The notes: generated by a model from the sequence alone, not told the origin. 64,000 bases of DNA from Fomitopsis serialis (GCF_022376445.1 NW_025955029.1:124001-188000), one strand, 5' to 3'; shown: positions 1 through 11,927, counted from the first letter of the stretch. Made by a program: numbers and translations.

Positions 1-1018
1 GGGAAGACGAGGGCCTTTTCAGCGAAGGGAGGATTGCGAACCAATCCCTTGGGCGCCGCAAACGCGCAGCCAGCCCCGAGCTCGCGCCTCGGTTTGGTCC
101 ACACCCGTTCAGCGCTGAGTCATCAAGCTTACGAGCCGAAGCGACGGGATCTTCAGCGGAATCCGACCACCCGGCAGCGCTGCGGTACGGTTGGGGCGTG
201 CCTCGGTGCAGGCTCGCGATCGATCGAGCGACAGCGAAGAAAGCCCAGGCGCGAGCAAAACGGAAGCGGCAGCGAGCGGAGAGCGCGTCGCCGTACGCGA
301 CGATGCAGAGGCCGCGGCTGCCGCTCCTCACAGACACATCGACGCCGCTCCTTCAATCGGCACGGACATTGCTACTCAAGCCCTACCGCACTCCAACGGC
401 GCGTACACCGGGGCAGGGAGCGCGTACTCGCGTCGGCAATACACGCTGGATGACTTGGTCGGCGAGGGATCAGAGTTTGGCTTCGAGTTGATTCGTTGGG
501 ATGGGAGGTACGCGGCGCTTTTGCATCCATGCATGCCATCATCACACGCTGTTGGTCTGCAGGACCCCTCGACCAATCACCGACGAGTCTGGGCGAGTCA
601 TCGCCGTCCTTTCTGGCGCCCCCAACGACCCAGCCTGGACCGGTGTGCACACCGGTGCCGCAGCTGCCATCTCAGAGGCCCGCACGAAGCTCTCCTTTTC
701 CCCAAGGATGTGGTCCATCGGCGTGGAAACTTCCCGGCCCTCGCCGTGGGTATATCTTACGGAGGAGGGCAGAAGGTGAGAGTGACTGCGTCACCGTCGA
801 GAACAGCGTTGACGCCGCATAGCAACCAGCAAATCTAGTACATTCGCGCGCGAATGAGGCTTCCCTCACCTCCCTTCTGGCGAGCGAACACATACAGCGC
901 ATCGCCTCCTTCGGATCCAGAGGGTACTCATGCAGCTCAACAGGTCCTTACTGACAGCTGGGCGGCAACGCAGACGTCTTTAGTACGTGGGCGCCGCGCC
1001 TCTTCAATACTACGTCTC
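1..1018. repeat. Left arm of a 1-kb inverted repeat (partner 42,134-43,164)
   Basis: Position 1 pairs with 43,164 and position 1018 with 42,134, in opposite orientation. Similarity stops abruptly after CGTCTC at 1013-1018. The arm may continue to the left of the window. It covers the N-terminal two thirds of the TET/JBP-like gene. Confidence 0.92.
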
Positions 1019-1517
1019 GCATATGCGGGACCTTCTTGGTCACCATCCGCAGCTCAGGCCCAACTTCAAGAATAGCGTATTTGCGTGTGCGACTTTCAAC
1101 TTCGGTCCCGCGACCTGTACCCTCGACCATCGTGATTGCGCCAACTTGCCGTTCGGCCTGTGCTCGATCACCTCGCTCGGTAGCTTCAATCCCCGAACAG
1201 GCGGCCACCTGGTCTTGTGGGACCTGCGACTCGTCATTGAATTCCCGCCTGGGTCAACTGCCATCATCCCGTCGGCAACTCTTCGCCATTCGAATACCGA
1301 GATTGGGCCGGATGAGGAACGGTTTTCGTTCACTCAGTATACCGCCGGTGGGATTTTCCGGTGGGTCGACCAGGGATTTCAGCCCTCACCAGAGTATTAC
1401 TCGGCTTTGGACGTTGGCGCCAAGGCCGCTTTCCACCAACGTGCTGCAGCTCGATGGAAGGAGGGCATCTCGCTGTTTTCGACCTTGGAGGAGTTGCGGG
1501 CAGACTCAGGCGCATGA
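1..1517 (+). pseudogene. TET/JBP-like 2-oxoglutarate/Fe(II) dioxygenase, frameshifted, 5' end outside or at window edge
   Basis: The open segment 987-1517 has the core of a double-stranded beta-helix dioxygenase of the fungal TET/JBP type. Numbering from position 987, an HRD (H48, D50) is followed by a GGHLVLWDL strand, a second His (H101 in ATLRHSN) and an Arg (R112 in EERFSFTQY). These are the expected two-His-one-carboxylate iron ligands and the 2-oxoglutarate-binding Arg. Upstream exons carry the usual family N-terminus: RQYTLDDLVGEGS near 430-470, TPRPITDESGRVIAVL after an intron at 508-562, then RRGNFPALAVGISYGGGQ up to about 775. Compared with the copy at 42.1-43.2 kb, one base is missing near 703 and one near 1007; each breaks the reading frame. 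By family knowledge such enzymes oxidise 5-methylcytosine; here that is inference. The C-terminal segment is intact, and the breaks may be sequencing error. Confidence 0.78.
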
Positions 1518-1621
1518 TGGCACTTCATACGCCGGCAGTACTGTCCCTGATAAGTGATCCATTAATGAAGACTGCCAGCATATTACTCTAGCAATACGGG
1601 GCGTGCGTATACTAATGCTAG

Positions 1622-4174
1622 TCAGAGTGAACCCACCCACGCCCACGCGCGCATCTCATCGCCCCCAGCAGTCTCCTCAAGACTAGTGCGGACGTTCGTA
1701 TTCGCCTCCACTACGTGCTCCACTCTTCTCCAAATCCGTTGACGAGCTGCAACTGAGTGCATATCCTGTAGCATGTCGTCACGCAAATGCAAGGAGACTA
1801 GGTACTGCCGAGGTGTTGTCGTCGGATCCCGACCGTGGCTGCGCGACTGACTTTTGAGTTTCGCGAGGACGGTCTGGACGGCTTCGGTAACATGATCCGT
1901 CTCAGCGGCAGTGGCGCGCTGTCGTCGCTTAATCACAGAAAGCCCAAGCAGGACAAGGCCGCCTGCTACGGATCCGCATGATTCAATGCTGATAATCGAA
2001 GCAATCAAAGGACAGACTCACTAATGATATGACGTCTCCAACCCGTCCATATGGCTTTGGCTTCTAACTTTAACAAACACGCCCAGGTGAAGTGCGGTTG
2101 CCGATGCGCAACGTAGAGTTCTCCACTAATGCCTTGTCAGAGTACAACCTCGGAGCTAATGCGAACCACTCACTCCATGGCCCTCTGGATTATGAGATCC
2201 TTGTCACGTCGCGGATCCCGTAGTAAGTCATCAAGAAACTCTTGGAGCACGGGAAGCCATTCGGGCTGGACGGAGGCGTCAGGAAAGTCGCGTCAGGAGG
2301 CTATTCAGCCAGTTAGTCGTGGAGACTTGCCTGTATACGCCGCTTGACCTCACTCTCTAGCGCGTAGAGTTGCAAGCCCCATCGCTGCGCCTCGGTCAGG
2401 CCTGCAGTGTCAACGGGAGTCCTCTCGCCATCAGAGAAGCAGACTTGACGACCCGCTCTTCCGCGAGCACCCCTGCGACCTCTTCACGAACCGCACGCAT
2501 GCGACGCGTTCGTTCTACGTCCTCTACACATCGTGGGGAAAGCCCTAAGGGGCCAACTCCAGGTAGGCGGTCTAAAAGTCCAGATGCGAAGGCATATACT
2601 GCTTGAAAACCTGCGCTTTGAAAGCGGAGGCCTTCTGCACGAATGAACGCCGTGGAGGGGTGCGCCAGAGAGCTGCGAGGGAGACGCGATAAGACTTTGT
2701 GTGGCGCGATGACGAACCCATGATCACAGCTGATTACGGAATGGGTGCACGTCGCATGTGGAGGACATGGCGCACAGGTGCGCATTCCGAGACTCCGTGA
2801 GGCGGTATTCGTGGCGTCTTCGGAGTCGCAGAAGCCGATGCGCTTTGACTCCCTCATATAGATACAGAGCATGCCAAGAATCGGGACGATGATCAGCGGG
2901 ATGACGATGCTGACAAGCAGGGTCGACATCTGTGGTGAGCGGGTGGAATTTGAATGGGGTTGACCGCTATGATGGTGAGTGCTAACACGGCGAGAGCTAC
3001 GTGTAGGCGGCGATGTCCACGACGTACGCATGCGGTTGGAAAGCGGAATGGCATCGGCTCTAGGCTTGTGAGGTGCAGTGGAACCGTCCGTCGTCGTGTT
3101 TAACGGCCCAAGAGCGGTGTTCGGGCCGCGTATGTGCGACTGACCACCACTCCCGTTGACCGCGTGCGATCCATCTGGTGATCTTTGCGCGACGCGTGTT
3201 CGTGGAGCTTCGTTGGTCAGATTTGAGTTCTTGGGAAGGCCGGCGGGCCAGTGGGGAAGGGAAGACGGATTGAAACCAGAGTTCTTGCGATTATCGTTGG
3301 TGACAGTCTGGGGCGGGCAAGGAGCCTGTAGTAAGGTGCCCGTCTTCCTGCGAGCCGTGTGGCTAGGCCCAGGGGAGCGTATAGGTCCAATCTGATCGGA
3401 ATTGTTGATCCAGCCCGAGTCTCTACGAGGATTGTCCGCAACGGTCCGGCCCCCGCTAGGAGCTGGAAGCGACACACTTGTCTTCTCGCGAGCCGGACGG
3501 TGAGGCCCAGGAGAGCGCTTGGAACCGGACTGAAAAATGTTATTGTTGACCCAGCCTGAGTCCTCGAGACGTCCAGGGCCGCCCGACGCAGTTCCTACTG
3601 CCATTGGGATGCCCTGATTTGAGGCCTTGGGCCTAGATGAACCCCGAGCACTCGGCTGGAAGACGTTCGCGCTGATGGGCCCCGAGCGTTCCCCAAGGAA
3701 GGGGGGGTGAGGGGGCTTTCCTGACTACCAAGAGAGCCTCAGTGTTGCTACACCGAGTGTGAAACGTTTCGCGCACCCTACTCGGGGATTCGGTGGACTC
3801 TGGGCCCACGATGAAGCCGTGACCGTAAGCGGTCTGGGAGCGAGCGCCACTCCCCGAAGATTCTTCGCCAACTTGCACTGGGTGGCTAAGAGCAGGTTGC
3901 GTCGGTGGCTCCTAGACGAAAAAGATGAGTGACTGGTGATTATATTCATTCGGTGATGCCATACCGTTTGGCTTCGGTGTTGACGGGTGCTTGGTTGCGA
4001 CACTGCGCTGTTGAACTCTTGCACCAGCTGTGGCTTTGAGCAGTTGGTAGGATACGTTACTCCATGATGAAGCAAAACCGCTCGAATTTGAGCCGTCGTA
4101 AGCTTATTAGCGTCGAAGCCAGGTTGAAGATAGTCACCAGCTGCGATGACGTCTGCAGAAGTCAGTCGTGGCAT
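1622..4174 (-). CDS. Inner nuclear membrane protein of the Src1/Heh1/MAN1 family
   Basis: Read on the minus strand from 4174, the first exon encodes a HeH/LEM-like helix-extension-helix (YLQPGFDANKLTTAQIRAVL, then YPTNCSKPQLVQEFN), which in this family contacts chromatin factors. An intron at 3912-3964 joins in phase to a disordered, basic, Ser/Pro-rich middle that contains a repeated SGW[VI]NN motif. Next come a transmembrane segment (SIVIPLIIVPILGMLCIYM) and a luminal Cys cluster (CAPCPPHATC). The last exon (2008-1622) has a second hydrophobic segment (GSVAGGLVLLGLSVI) and the Man1-Src1 C-terminal domain (HLRDDMLQD, VVEANTNVRT, ending AWAWVG). Exon junctions between 3,720 and 3,600 and between 2,396 and 2,008 are not resolved. 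Domain order and topology match the family; the role is anchoring chromatin at the nuclear envelope. Divergent from the gene at 4,723. Confidence 0.88.
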
Positions 4175-4722
4175 TGCGGCTGCAAGTTCGGGCTAGATAC
4201 GACGGGCATCGTTGCGCTCTCCTTGTTATAGGCTCCGTGGCCTAACGGACGGTCGTCTTTTGCATGCTTTGTCCTAGGGCAGGCGTCGCATTGAAGTCGC
4301 GAGAGCGCCTAGATCTGTACACGAGGTTCGGGCCTCAGGCTCCCCTGTCGAGAACGGTACAGCTCGTCATGCCAATAACATGCCACCACGTATCGAAACG
4401 AGACGACACGTACGAGTTTATCAAATACTGCGCACAGTGCGGGCGTATGAGCATACGCTCCGTGTCAGCGCGTTGGGCGACGGTGATCGTACTATACACG
4501 TGGAGGTGCGCGACCGGTCAATCGCGACCCGCGGTTCGCCCAAGGTCTCCAGATTCGGAGCCACGCACAATAGCACTTTTCCATGCGCATGCCATCGATT
4601 GCCATTGCAAGACCCATTGTACTCGTATGGGATAAGGGCAGACAGCTCGTCTCTCCTACGTACGCACCATACACTGCTGCCACTATTAGCTATAGCCACA
4701 ACCTGCGATCCCTACGCGCATC
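4175..4722. other. Divergent intergenic region
   Basis: Lies between the starts of the Src1-type gene (minus) and the next gene (plus), so it probably holds both promoters. Short open frames are present, but none shows family similarity I recognise. Confidence 0.5.
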
Positions 4723-5878
4723 ATGGCCGACCGGCGCAAGACTGCAATACTCCTCGTGATGGTTGCGCTGCTCATGCTCGCCTTCATGCTCCCTGAAGTC
4801 CAACGAAGCCTTATCTTCAGCTGCTCCTTCTGTGGCACAGTCGCAGCATCACTGTTGACGTACCTCCACAACGCGGTCTACAACCCTTGTTCGCTCTCGC
4901 TCATGGCAAATTCGCCCTATTGTCGGACCAACGACGGTGCAACGCGCATTGTATTGGGACACTTGCTGAACAATCAGACATCGGGATTCGAGGCATTGAT
5001 TAGCAGTTCGGGGGCCTCCGCCGAACTGGTCGTGCAACTCACCGAAACCCGCATCGCGATTGGCGACTTGATACCACTTGTCAAGCACAGCCATCTTGAG
5101 CGTCGAGTGGAGCTACATTCCCTCCTGGAAAAGCTCGCTGACGACGCCAAGGATGCGAGTCGCTACCTACAGCAATTGTCAGCGAGGATTGACAGTGGCG
5201 CTGACCGGTATGTGGCGCCTTGTAGTAAGACCGACGTACGATATCTCACCCTCATTCAGGATAAACGTCATGGTGGGACACACCTCACGCCTTCTTCTGG
5301 ATTCCCCGCCGCCGTCCATGACTTCGCAACAATGCACCATCATCGACATCATCAATCCGCTCCGCACTAGCGCATGTGCTGCTCAGCCTGTGGATCCGTA
5401 CGTCGTACTCAGTGCCTATGAACTGGCACTGGGGACGGTGGAAGACGTCCTCAGGAATCTCATTATATCTGCTCAAGCTGCCCTCGGGAAGCTTGACGCC
5501 CTCGATTCACGTCTCCAAACCATCGCCGACGTCACCTTCAGTGAAACCACTGTTGTCAGCGAAGATAGGGAGCATGTACTCCGACAACTTTGGACGTACC
5601 TAGGCGGAAACCAGCAGAGGATTTATCAATTCCAGCGCGACGCAGACGTGTTGCGGGATGTCGAGGCTTACAGGAAAGCGGCAGTCGCTCACGTCGGCAT
5701 GGTCTTGGATACACTCGAGAACATGCAGACCGTTGCAGAGGAGACCCGGCGCATCGCTTCCGGTGCACTGCTACGCGGACAGATACCGGACGAGCTCCTC
5801 CTGAATGTAATCTCTGATGGCACCGGGAGATTGAAGATGGGTCGCGTGGAGGTTGCTATACCTAACCTCGCTAACTAG
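4723..5878 (+). CDS. Single-pass membrane protein with coiled-coil body (367 aa)
   Basis: Two exons, 4723-5207 and 5260-5878, join in phase 2 across a 52-nt intron. The N-terminus has a short basic stretch (MADRRKT) followed by a hydrophobic helix (AILLVMVALLMLAFMLP) and a Cys-containing segment (FSCSFCG, YCRTNDG). The remainder is helical and rich in heptad-like Leu/Ile/Val spacing (LVQLTETRIAIGDLIPLVK, LEKLADDAKDASRYLQQL, LGKLDALDSRLQTIADV), typical of coiled coil. Agaricomycetes carry many membrane/coiled-coil proteins of this build with no assigned function; I do not recognise a specific family. The start was chosen because it gives the membrane helix immediately. Divergently placed relative to the Src1-type gene. 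Confidence 0.75.
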
Positions 5879-6229
5879 GTTCTGGTGAGTGTGATTCCAT
5901 CTCAAACGGTTCACGTAGCAAACTGGGATGCTTCTCCTACAGATGCCCATCTCAATACGACTCACAATCTATGCAACATGTTCTCCCTTCCATACTCCCC
6001 TGACGTCCACCCCATGCTCCCCTGACCCCATGTTCATTCTACCTATGTTTGTCGTTACTTTGTGCCCAATAACGTGTAGTAGGAAAGGACTTAATGAGAT
6101 GCGTTAGAATGAGACCTCATACTGTCTGCTGCCGGGTTGTGCGTGCATCGCGGCTCGCCCGCATCGGCAATTCCGTTGGATTGGTCTGTCGACGAACATC
6201 GCTTTCGTCCACCGGTTCGCCTTCTTGCT
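5879..6229. other. Gene-free stretch, nothing recognised
   Basis: Contains 3' flank of the preceding gene, including a tandemly similar CTCCCCTGAC motif near 5995-6025. No coding signal was found. Confidence 0.5.
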
Positions 6230-6540
6230 CGCGCTGGCCTGGTGCAGATGAGCGAGCACGTGGGTTTGTCAGTTAGCAAGCATAAGGGAGGTGGCGTGAG
6301 CAGCTGGGAAGACGGGGCGATGGGGAGGCGAGCGGGCGGGAGGACGAGTGGGCGGGCGAACGAGGGAGCGAGGCAGATGTCTACTCGAGCAAGGCGCATG
6401 TGCGAGTGAGGTGAGTGGGCAAGCCAGGCAGGTGGACAAGCGAGGTGGGCGAGCGAGGGGCCGGTAGACGGGCTGGCAAGAAGGCTGGCGAGCCTGGGTC
6501 AGCGTGTGCATGCGTGCGCAAGTGGACGGGCGTCGCACTC
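6230..6540. repeat. Degenerate G-rich minisatellite
   Basis: Imperfect repetition of short GGGCGAGCGRGC-like units on the plus strand (for example 6320-6370 and 6410-6480). It creates Arg/Pro-rich open frames on the minus strand, which I regard as artefacts of composition. Confidence 0.65.
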
Positions 6541-6825
6541 ACCTGTACCCATCCCTGCCATGACCTGCCCGCCCCAGCCCTCGCTCCTACGGCGTATTGT
6601 CCGCGTGCTTTGATGCCCATAGTAATACCGCGTACCACGCAGTGTTGACGGTAAGTCGCTTCGGGACAGACTGCATGCAACGCGCGAGAAGTGCTATTCT
6701 AAGCGCCGAGAGCACGGGGCGTCACCGGTTCACCGAGGAGGCCCTGTAAGCGCCCATGGGCTATCCTCAACGGAAGCTCAGTTCATTTCAGTAAACCAAC
6801 CATACCACTACGTGGCGGAGGAATG
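6541..6825. other. Unassigned stretch
   Basis: Non-repetitive DNA between two repeat tracts; no recognisable gene or RNA. Confidence 0.4.
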
Positions 6826-8880
6826 GGCGGCGGGCGCGTGCGCGAAGGAAGCACGGAATAGACGGCGGGCCTGTGAGCGAAGGAAGGACCCGACGGTGAG
6901 TGCAAATGCACACAGGCGGGCGACTCGGAGCTGACTGCAGACACAGGGAACGGCGACGTGCAGCACAACGCGCACGGTAGCTGACGAACGCACGCGCAGG
7001 CGGAAGAGCGAGTAGGCGGGCAAGCGTGCAGGCTTCTAGCCCGGTGCCAACATGGACGCCGCGCGCAACAGCAGCATGCGGTCGCAGCCGCCCGCGATGA
7101 GGACAACGGCGTGGTCCGCCGCGCCGTTCACGTCCGGGCACCTCGTCCGAGAGTGCAGGAAGCGCGGAAGACGGGCAGCACGAGCCTGGCGAACACGAAT
7201 CGCGTCGGCGTCCGGACACCGTCGCCACGTCCGGACACTCGTCCAGACGCAATCGTCACGTCCGACCGCCGTCGTTCCCGTCCGGGCGCACGAAGGCCAG
7301 CGTGCGCGGCCCGGGTATGTGCAGCGGCTGCCCATACACCCTCGAGGCCGTCCAGTCAACGGACAACCTCCGAGCTTTGCTGGCGCACCCGGGAGGCAAG
7401 CGAGTCATGCGCGCGGACGGCACGGATTCCGTATGTCCCTGTTCGTTTGTATATGACCGTAAACTGTACTTACATTCGCGACAGCGAACGACACGCATGC
7501 GCGTCCATTACACCCCACACGCGGTCCAGGCGATGGCCATGTCGACGATCGAACCGCCCTCGATACCCTGCAGCGAGTCCTGCCCACGACGCCGACGAGC
7601 TCGTGTCTGCGCAAGAGCATGAGGACCGCTATGGTGTGTCAATCTGCTTCCTCATGCGCGCTGTTGTACTGACGCCCCGTCGAAGGTCGCGAGAACCAAC
7701 GGCGGGACGGTGACGAACCGCAGCCGTCCAGACGATGGTTAAGCGGGCCGTCCGGGGTACTTGCCCAGCTCGGGTCTGCCTGCGGCAAGGGTGCATGGGC
7801 GGACGAGTGGGTTGACGGGCGTGCGCGTCGCCTGCTACGTCGGGCGTTCCGGCGGTGGAGAGCGAGTAGGCGGGAAAGTGGGCGGGTTTCCTCGTCTGCT
7901 GCACGTCGTCCACAAGTGCGCAGGGCCAAAGCCCTGCGCGCAGACGCGGCCGACGAACGAGCGACAGGCGTAGGGACGAAGAGGAGGACGAGCGGGCGCA
8001 CGAACGGACGGGCGGGCGGAAGGGCGAGCGGGTGAGTGCGTGAGCAACCGCCGAGCGGGTGAAATGACGAGAAAACGAGCAGGCGAATGGGCAGGTGAGC
8101 GGATAAGCAGACCGGCGGTTGAGCGGCTTCGCTGGCTGGCGGGCACACAAGCGGGTGACGACGCACGGCGACTGCGAGCGTGCAGGGAAAATGTCGAGCA
8201 TGCAAACGCGACCGACGAACGGACGGCACCCTTGGAGATAGGACAGGCGAGACAAGTGCAAGACGGCGGGCGAGGCGACGGGGACAAGTGTGTGGCCGGG
8301 GCACGGAAACACAACACACGTCGACTGCGAGCGCACAGGGCGACTGCTCTGCGCAAAAACGCAGCTGGCAAACGGACCGCACGCGCACGGACCAACCGAA
8401 CAGGCGGGACATGGCACCGCACCGCATACAACACACGCCGACTGCGAGCGCGCTGGGCAAATGCCCAGTACGCAGACACAGCCGACGAACGCGCGCAACG
8501 CGAGTGGGAATGCGGGCGAGCGGATGAGCAGGCACGTAGACGGGATGACGGGCGGGCGGGTGAGTACACGAGCGAGCGGGCGTGTCGGCGGGCACACAAG
8601 CAGGGGACGACACACGCCGACCGCGAGCGTACTGGGCAATTGCACAGCACGCAAGCACCGCCGACGAATGGACCACGCGGGTGAGCTGAGGACGGGAGAC
8701 GGCGACGACGGCAGGGCTGGGGCGTGCGCAACACGCCGACTGCGAGTGCACAAGGCCAGTGCCTCGCGTACAAATGCAGCCGACGAGCCCGCCGTGGGTA
8801 CAGGCACACCGGCGAGCAGGCGGGAGGGGGTGGATGGCGCGTGAAGAGAGGGGCCAGGTAAGCGCGAGCAAGCAGGGAAG
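6826..8880. repeat. Repeat array: about 60-bp hairpin unit separated by G-rich linkers
   Basis: A recurrent unit reads roughly CACACGCCGACTGCGAGCG, then a hairpin, then CACAGCCGACGAACG. Copies occur near 7900, 8165, 8315, 8430, 8610 and 8730, with a weaker one near 6905. Hairpin stems differ between copies but mostly still pair: GCGCAGGGC/GCCCTGCGC at 7918-7939 (9 bp, 4-nt loop), CAGGGC/GCTCTG at 8336-8351 (one G-T), CTGGGC/GCCCAG at 8453-8468. Linkers are degenerate GGGCGAGCGGG tracts. Minus-strand frames of about 400 codons run through the array in several phases and are most likely compositional. The stretch 7,050-7,620 between arrays is GC-rich with no recognised product. Confidence 0.7.
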
Positions 8881-10461
8881 ATGGCGAGGATCGTGGCTTC
8901 CGACCTCGAGTGGGAGCTGCGGTGGATCGCATCAGAACGAGTGGGTGGCCGCCGTGATTCACAGGTTCAATACTCTGCCTTCGTTGCGCGCTCGGACCGC
9001 TCGGACCTGCAGCTACCACCCTCTATTGAACGCGTATGCGGCGTGCTCGGACTGATGTCCATTCTCGACCGTCAGGATCAAAACACCTTACGAGCGGACC
9101 ACACCCCCCTTGGCGATGCCCGCGCAGCGTCGAGGCATCTCTCTCTGGACTGTCGGACCGCATACAGACCGTCGGCAGTTCATCCCTACTGCGTCAATCC
9201 CTCGCGACTGTTCGTGTTCGTCCGACTGGATTCCCCTCTTCCTCTTCGTCCTTGCTGACGCCGCTACAGACTCGAAACAGCCACGCTCGTAGGTGAGCTG
9301 TTTGGCGAAGATGGGCCGCAGAAGGCACCGCAAACCAACGATCCAGGCTTCCGAGAGACCGCTCTCAGCTGGTCCGCAACTTGTACGTTCGTTGCGACTT
9401 TGTTGCATGCACTTCTCCGGTATTCATCTTCATTACATCGCGCAATGTACCGCAGTGCAGCCGCTCCACCTCTTTGCGTGCGGTCTGCGAGGTCGCCATG
9501 ATCTGCAGTGTGCACAGTGCCCATCTCCGGAACTCGTCGACTAACAATGACTAACAACAACGCTACAGCAGGGATATTCTCTGAAAAGCGTGGTTGAAGC
9601 TAAGCCTGACTTATCCAAGGCCGTGCAGGCGGTCACGAGCGTCAGGGCAAGCGTGAGCGTCGCAGAGGACACAGGGCTGCTCGTCTCAAGCAGCCGGAAG
9701 ATCGACGAGCTCAAGGCGAAGGCGGACGAAGCCAAGCGGCGCTACGACCTCACAACCGTGTCCGATCCGCTATGCCCTGTCAGACCTCCAGGTGTTCCCA
9801 GCAGCTCGAGGCGAAGAATGCGGAGGAGGACACCGCGAGGGAGTATGGTCCGAATTAGTAACCACGAAACGAACGCGATGAATGGCAACAGGCATATCGT
9901 CGCACGACTTCTAGGCGAGGTGCGTTCATGCCGCGCCACTGACTTGGCACTCCAACCATGCTGTCGCACCTGCTTCAAGACGTCTGGAGTGAAGAAGCCC
10001 CACTGGCCACAAAGCGTTCAGCGGTTCATGAATACCTTACAGACGATGACACGAATCGGAGGACTTGCGGAGCCGGCTACACGCATGTCCGCATCTCATG
10101 AAATGTATCTGGACGACCGCAACCTCTGACTGTTGTGCGTCTCCGAATGGATTCCCCCCCTCCTCCTCCCTAGGTGTCTCTAGTCCTAGGCTTTCGATAT
10201 GGGATCCACACCGTGGATCGATGAAGGGGGAGCAGGATTACGGGTGGCTCAGCGTCGCAGATGCGCCGTATGCTGCTCGTCAATCTGTGTGTATAGCTGT
10301 GGTTACTCACGAAAGGCGCCAGGTCGGTGGTTCTGTACGTCTGCTTGCCTACAATTTTTTTTTTTGAATTCATGCACTGCAGCTACGCCCTCAAATCCAC
10401 CGAGATTGACAACCCTGGGATTACTGGTACTCGGTACGGCGGTCTGGAGGTCCCGCGACCG
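8881..10461. other. Unassigned stretch with possible gene remnants
   Basis: Short plausible coding pieces occur, for example a helical segment at 9590-9765 (KPDLSKAVQAVTSVRASVSV, SRKIDELKAKADEAKRRYDL). They do not join into a gene and match no family I recognise. The block ends at about 10,462, where duplicated DNA begins. Confidence 0.4.
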
Positions 10462-11879
10462 GTTTGAGAGGGCTGACTGACATGGTACAGGATAGTTCAG
10501 GCGTAGGCCATGTCGACGGAGCATGGGCCGACCCGCCAACTCGATCGGTCATGACCACGATGCATGATGGCGGCAGTTCGTCCCCGCATTCCCAACGGCT
10601 GCTGAGGTACGTCGCAGACATGTTCGTTCCCTTTTCTTTACTTCCCCTTTCATTACCTCGTAACTCGTCCTTCGCTAACTATCGTTCTGCTGTCGATGCG
10701 GTATAATGGCTCGGCGTGTCCATCGCCGTTAAGCTTTCGAGCTCTACGTGCGTCGTTGTACGTTTGTTTGACTGCCAGGTTGGTCAAGATCTCCGCTTCC
10801 AAATCCAGGAGAGTCGTTCATTCCGTCATGTTACATCGATATTTACAATATGCTAGTGCGCCTGAAGTGCCTGGCCAAGTGCTTCCAACCGCTCGCGCAG
10901 GATGTGGCGTCGCTTCTCGATGCGCAGGCGACTGCGCGAAAACCAGTACAGCAATTCCAGGAACTCTTCTTTCGTTGGCAGTTGCACCTGATAGCACCGC
11001 TTATCCACAGCAATTCTGATCATCGTTTTCTTCTGCTGACGAGGATTAGACTGCTGCCACAATTCAAGGATGTATCGCGCGCTCGCACCTCAATCGCGCA
11101 GACCGTCGAGTCCTTAGTGACCATCATGCCAACTTGGTGAGTGTCAAGCATTCTCGTGTCTAGCATGACTGGCTGGATGACAACAACAGCTGTAGAGATG
11201 GAACTCAGCGAGGAGCTGTGGAAGGCGTGGTAACGTACAATCGCCTTCAGCCAGTTCTACGAAGTACAACACCGCAGGCATGAGTGTGTCGGGCTCGCCA
11301 TACGGTATGTCTAAGTTCTCGATGACTCTTGAGTCCAACACATTGCTCGAGAAGAGGATAGAAGTGCCGCTGATCAAATTGAGCCGACTTTCAGTATGCG
11401 GAAACCTGTCCGTCTGAGAACAGAGGGACAGACCTGGGTAAGCTGTCCAAGACTTCGGGTGTGCAGCACACGGAACGAGCCTGTGCGTTATACCGCAAAG
11501 AAAAAACGTGACGCCAAAGTGTCGCCCAAACGCTAGCAATGTACGCCGCCATGGTTCAGCTACGAGGAGATGCTACCTTTCAAGAAGGGAGATGCTACGA
11601 TTAAAGAAGACCCTCTCCTAGGCTGACGTGTACGTGTACGGTCTGTGCACGTATACGTGTATACGTGTATATCACAACAAGCACTTCTTTGTCTGCCACT
11701 CGGCGCAGAGCCCGGACGGATGTCTCCATTGGTACGTACGATCGTACCTGGGCCCACCTTACCCCTAGAGGTGACGCGGGAACTCAGCCTCCTAGTCGAC
11801 TTGAAGGTGCCAGCAATAGTCGATTTCTTTCTGCTGTACATGTTGACGAAGGTCCACGTCTGCTTCAATGACGTGGCAT

Positions 11880-11927
11880 GCTAACGTGTATGCCAACGTG
11901 TATGCTAACGTGTATGCTAACGTGTAT
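11880..11927. repeat. 12-bp tandem repeat upstream of the duplicated gene
   Basis: Four copies of GCTAACGTGTAT (one with GCCAACGTGTAT). The same array is present at 61,401-61,448 in the second copy, at the same distance from the gene, so it may be a promoter element. Confidence 0.8.

Noticed and set aside
7052..7359. Minus-strand segment resembling a metabolic enzyme (VVLIAGGCDR motif)
   Set aside because: Similarity is limited to a few residues and stops after a few codons; no family order could be followed.
6826..8880. CRISPR-like appearance of evenly recurring units
   Set aside because: Units are degenerate, linkers are repetitive rather than unique, and the context is a eukaryotic nuclear genome.
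7629..9019. Overlapping minus-strand ORFs of about 390-410 codons rich in Arg, Pro, Ser and Cys
   Set aside because: All frames on that strand stay open across the same GC-rich repeat array, and the repeated peptides mirror the DNA unit; no codon or domain signal favours one frame.
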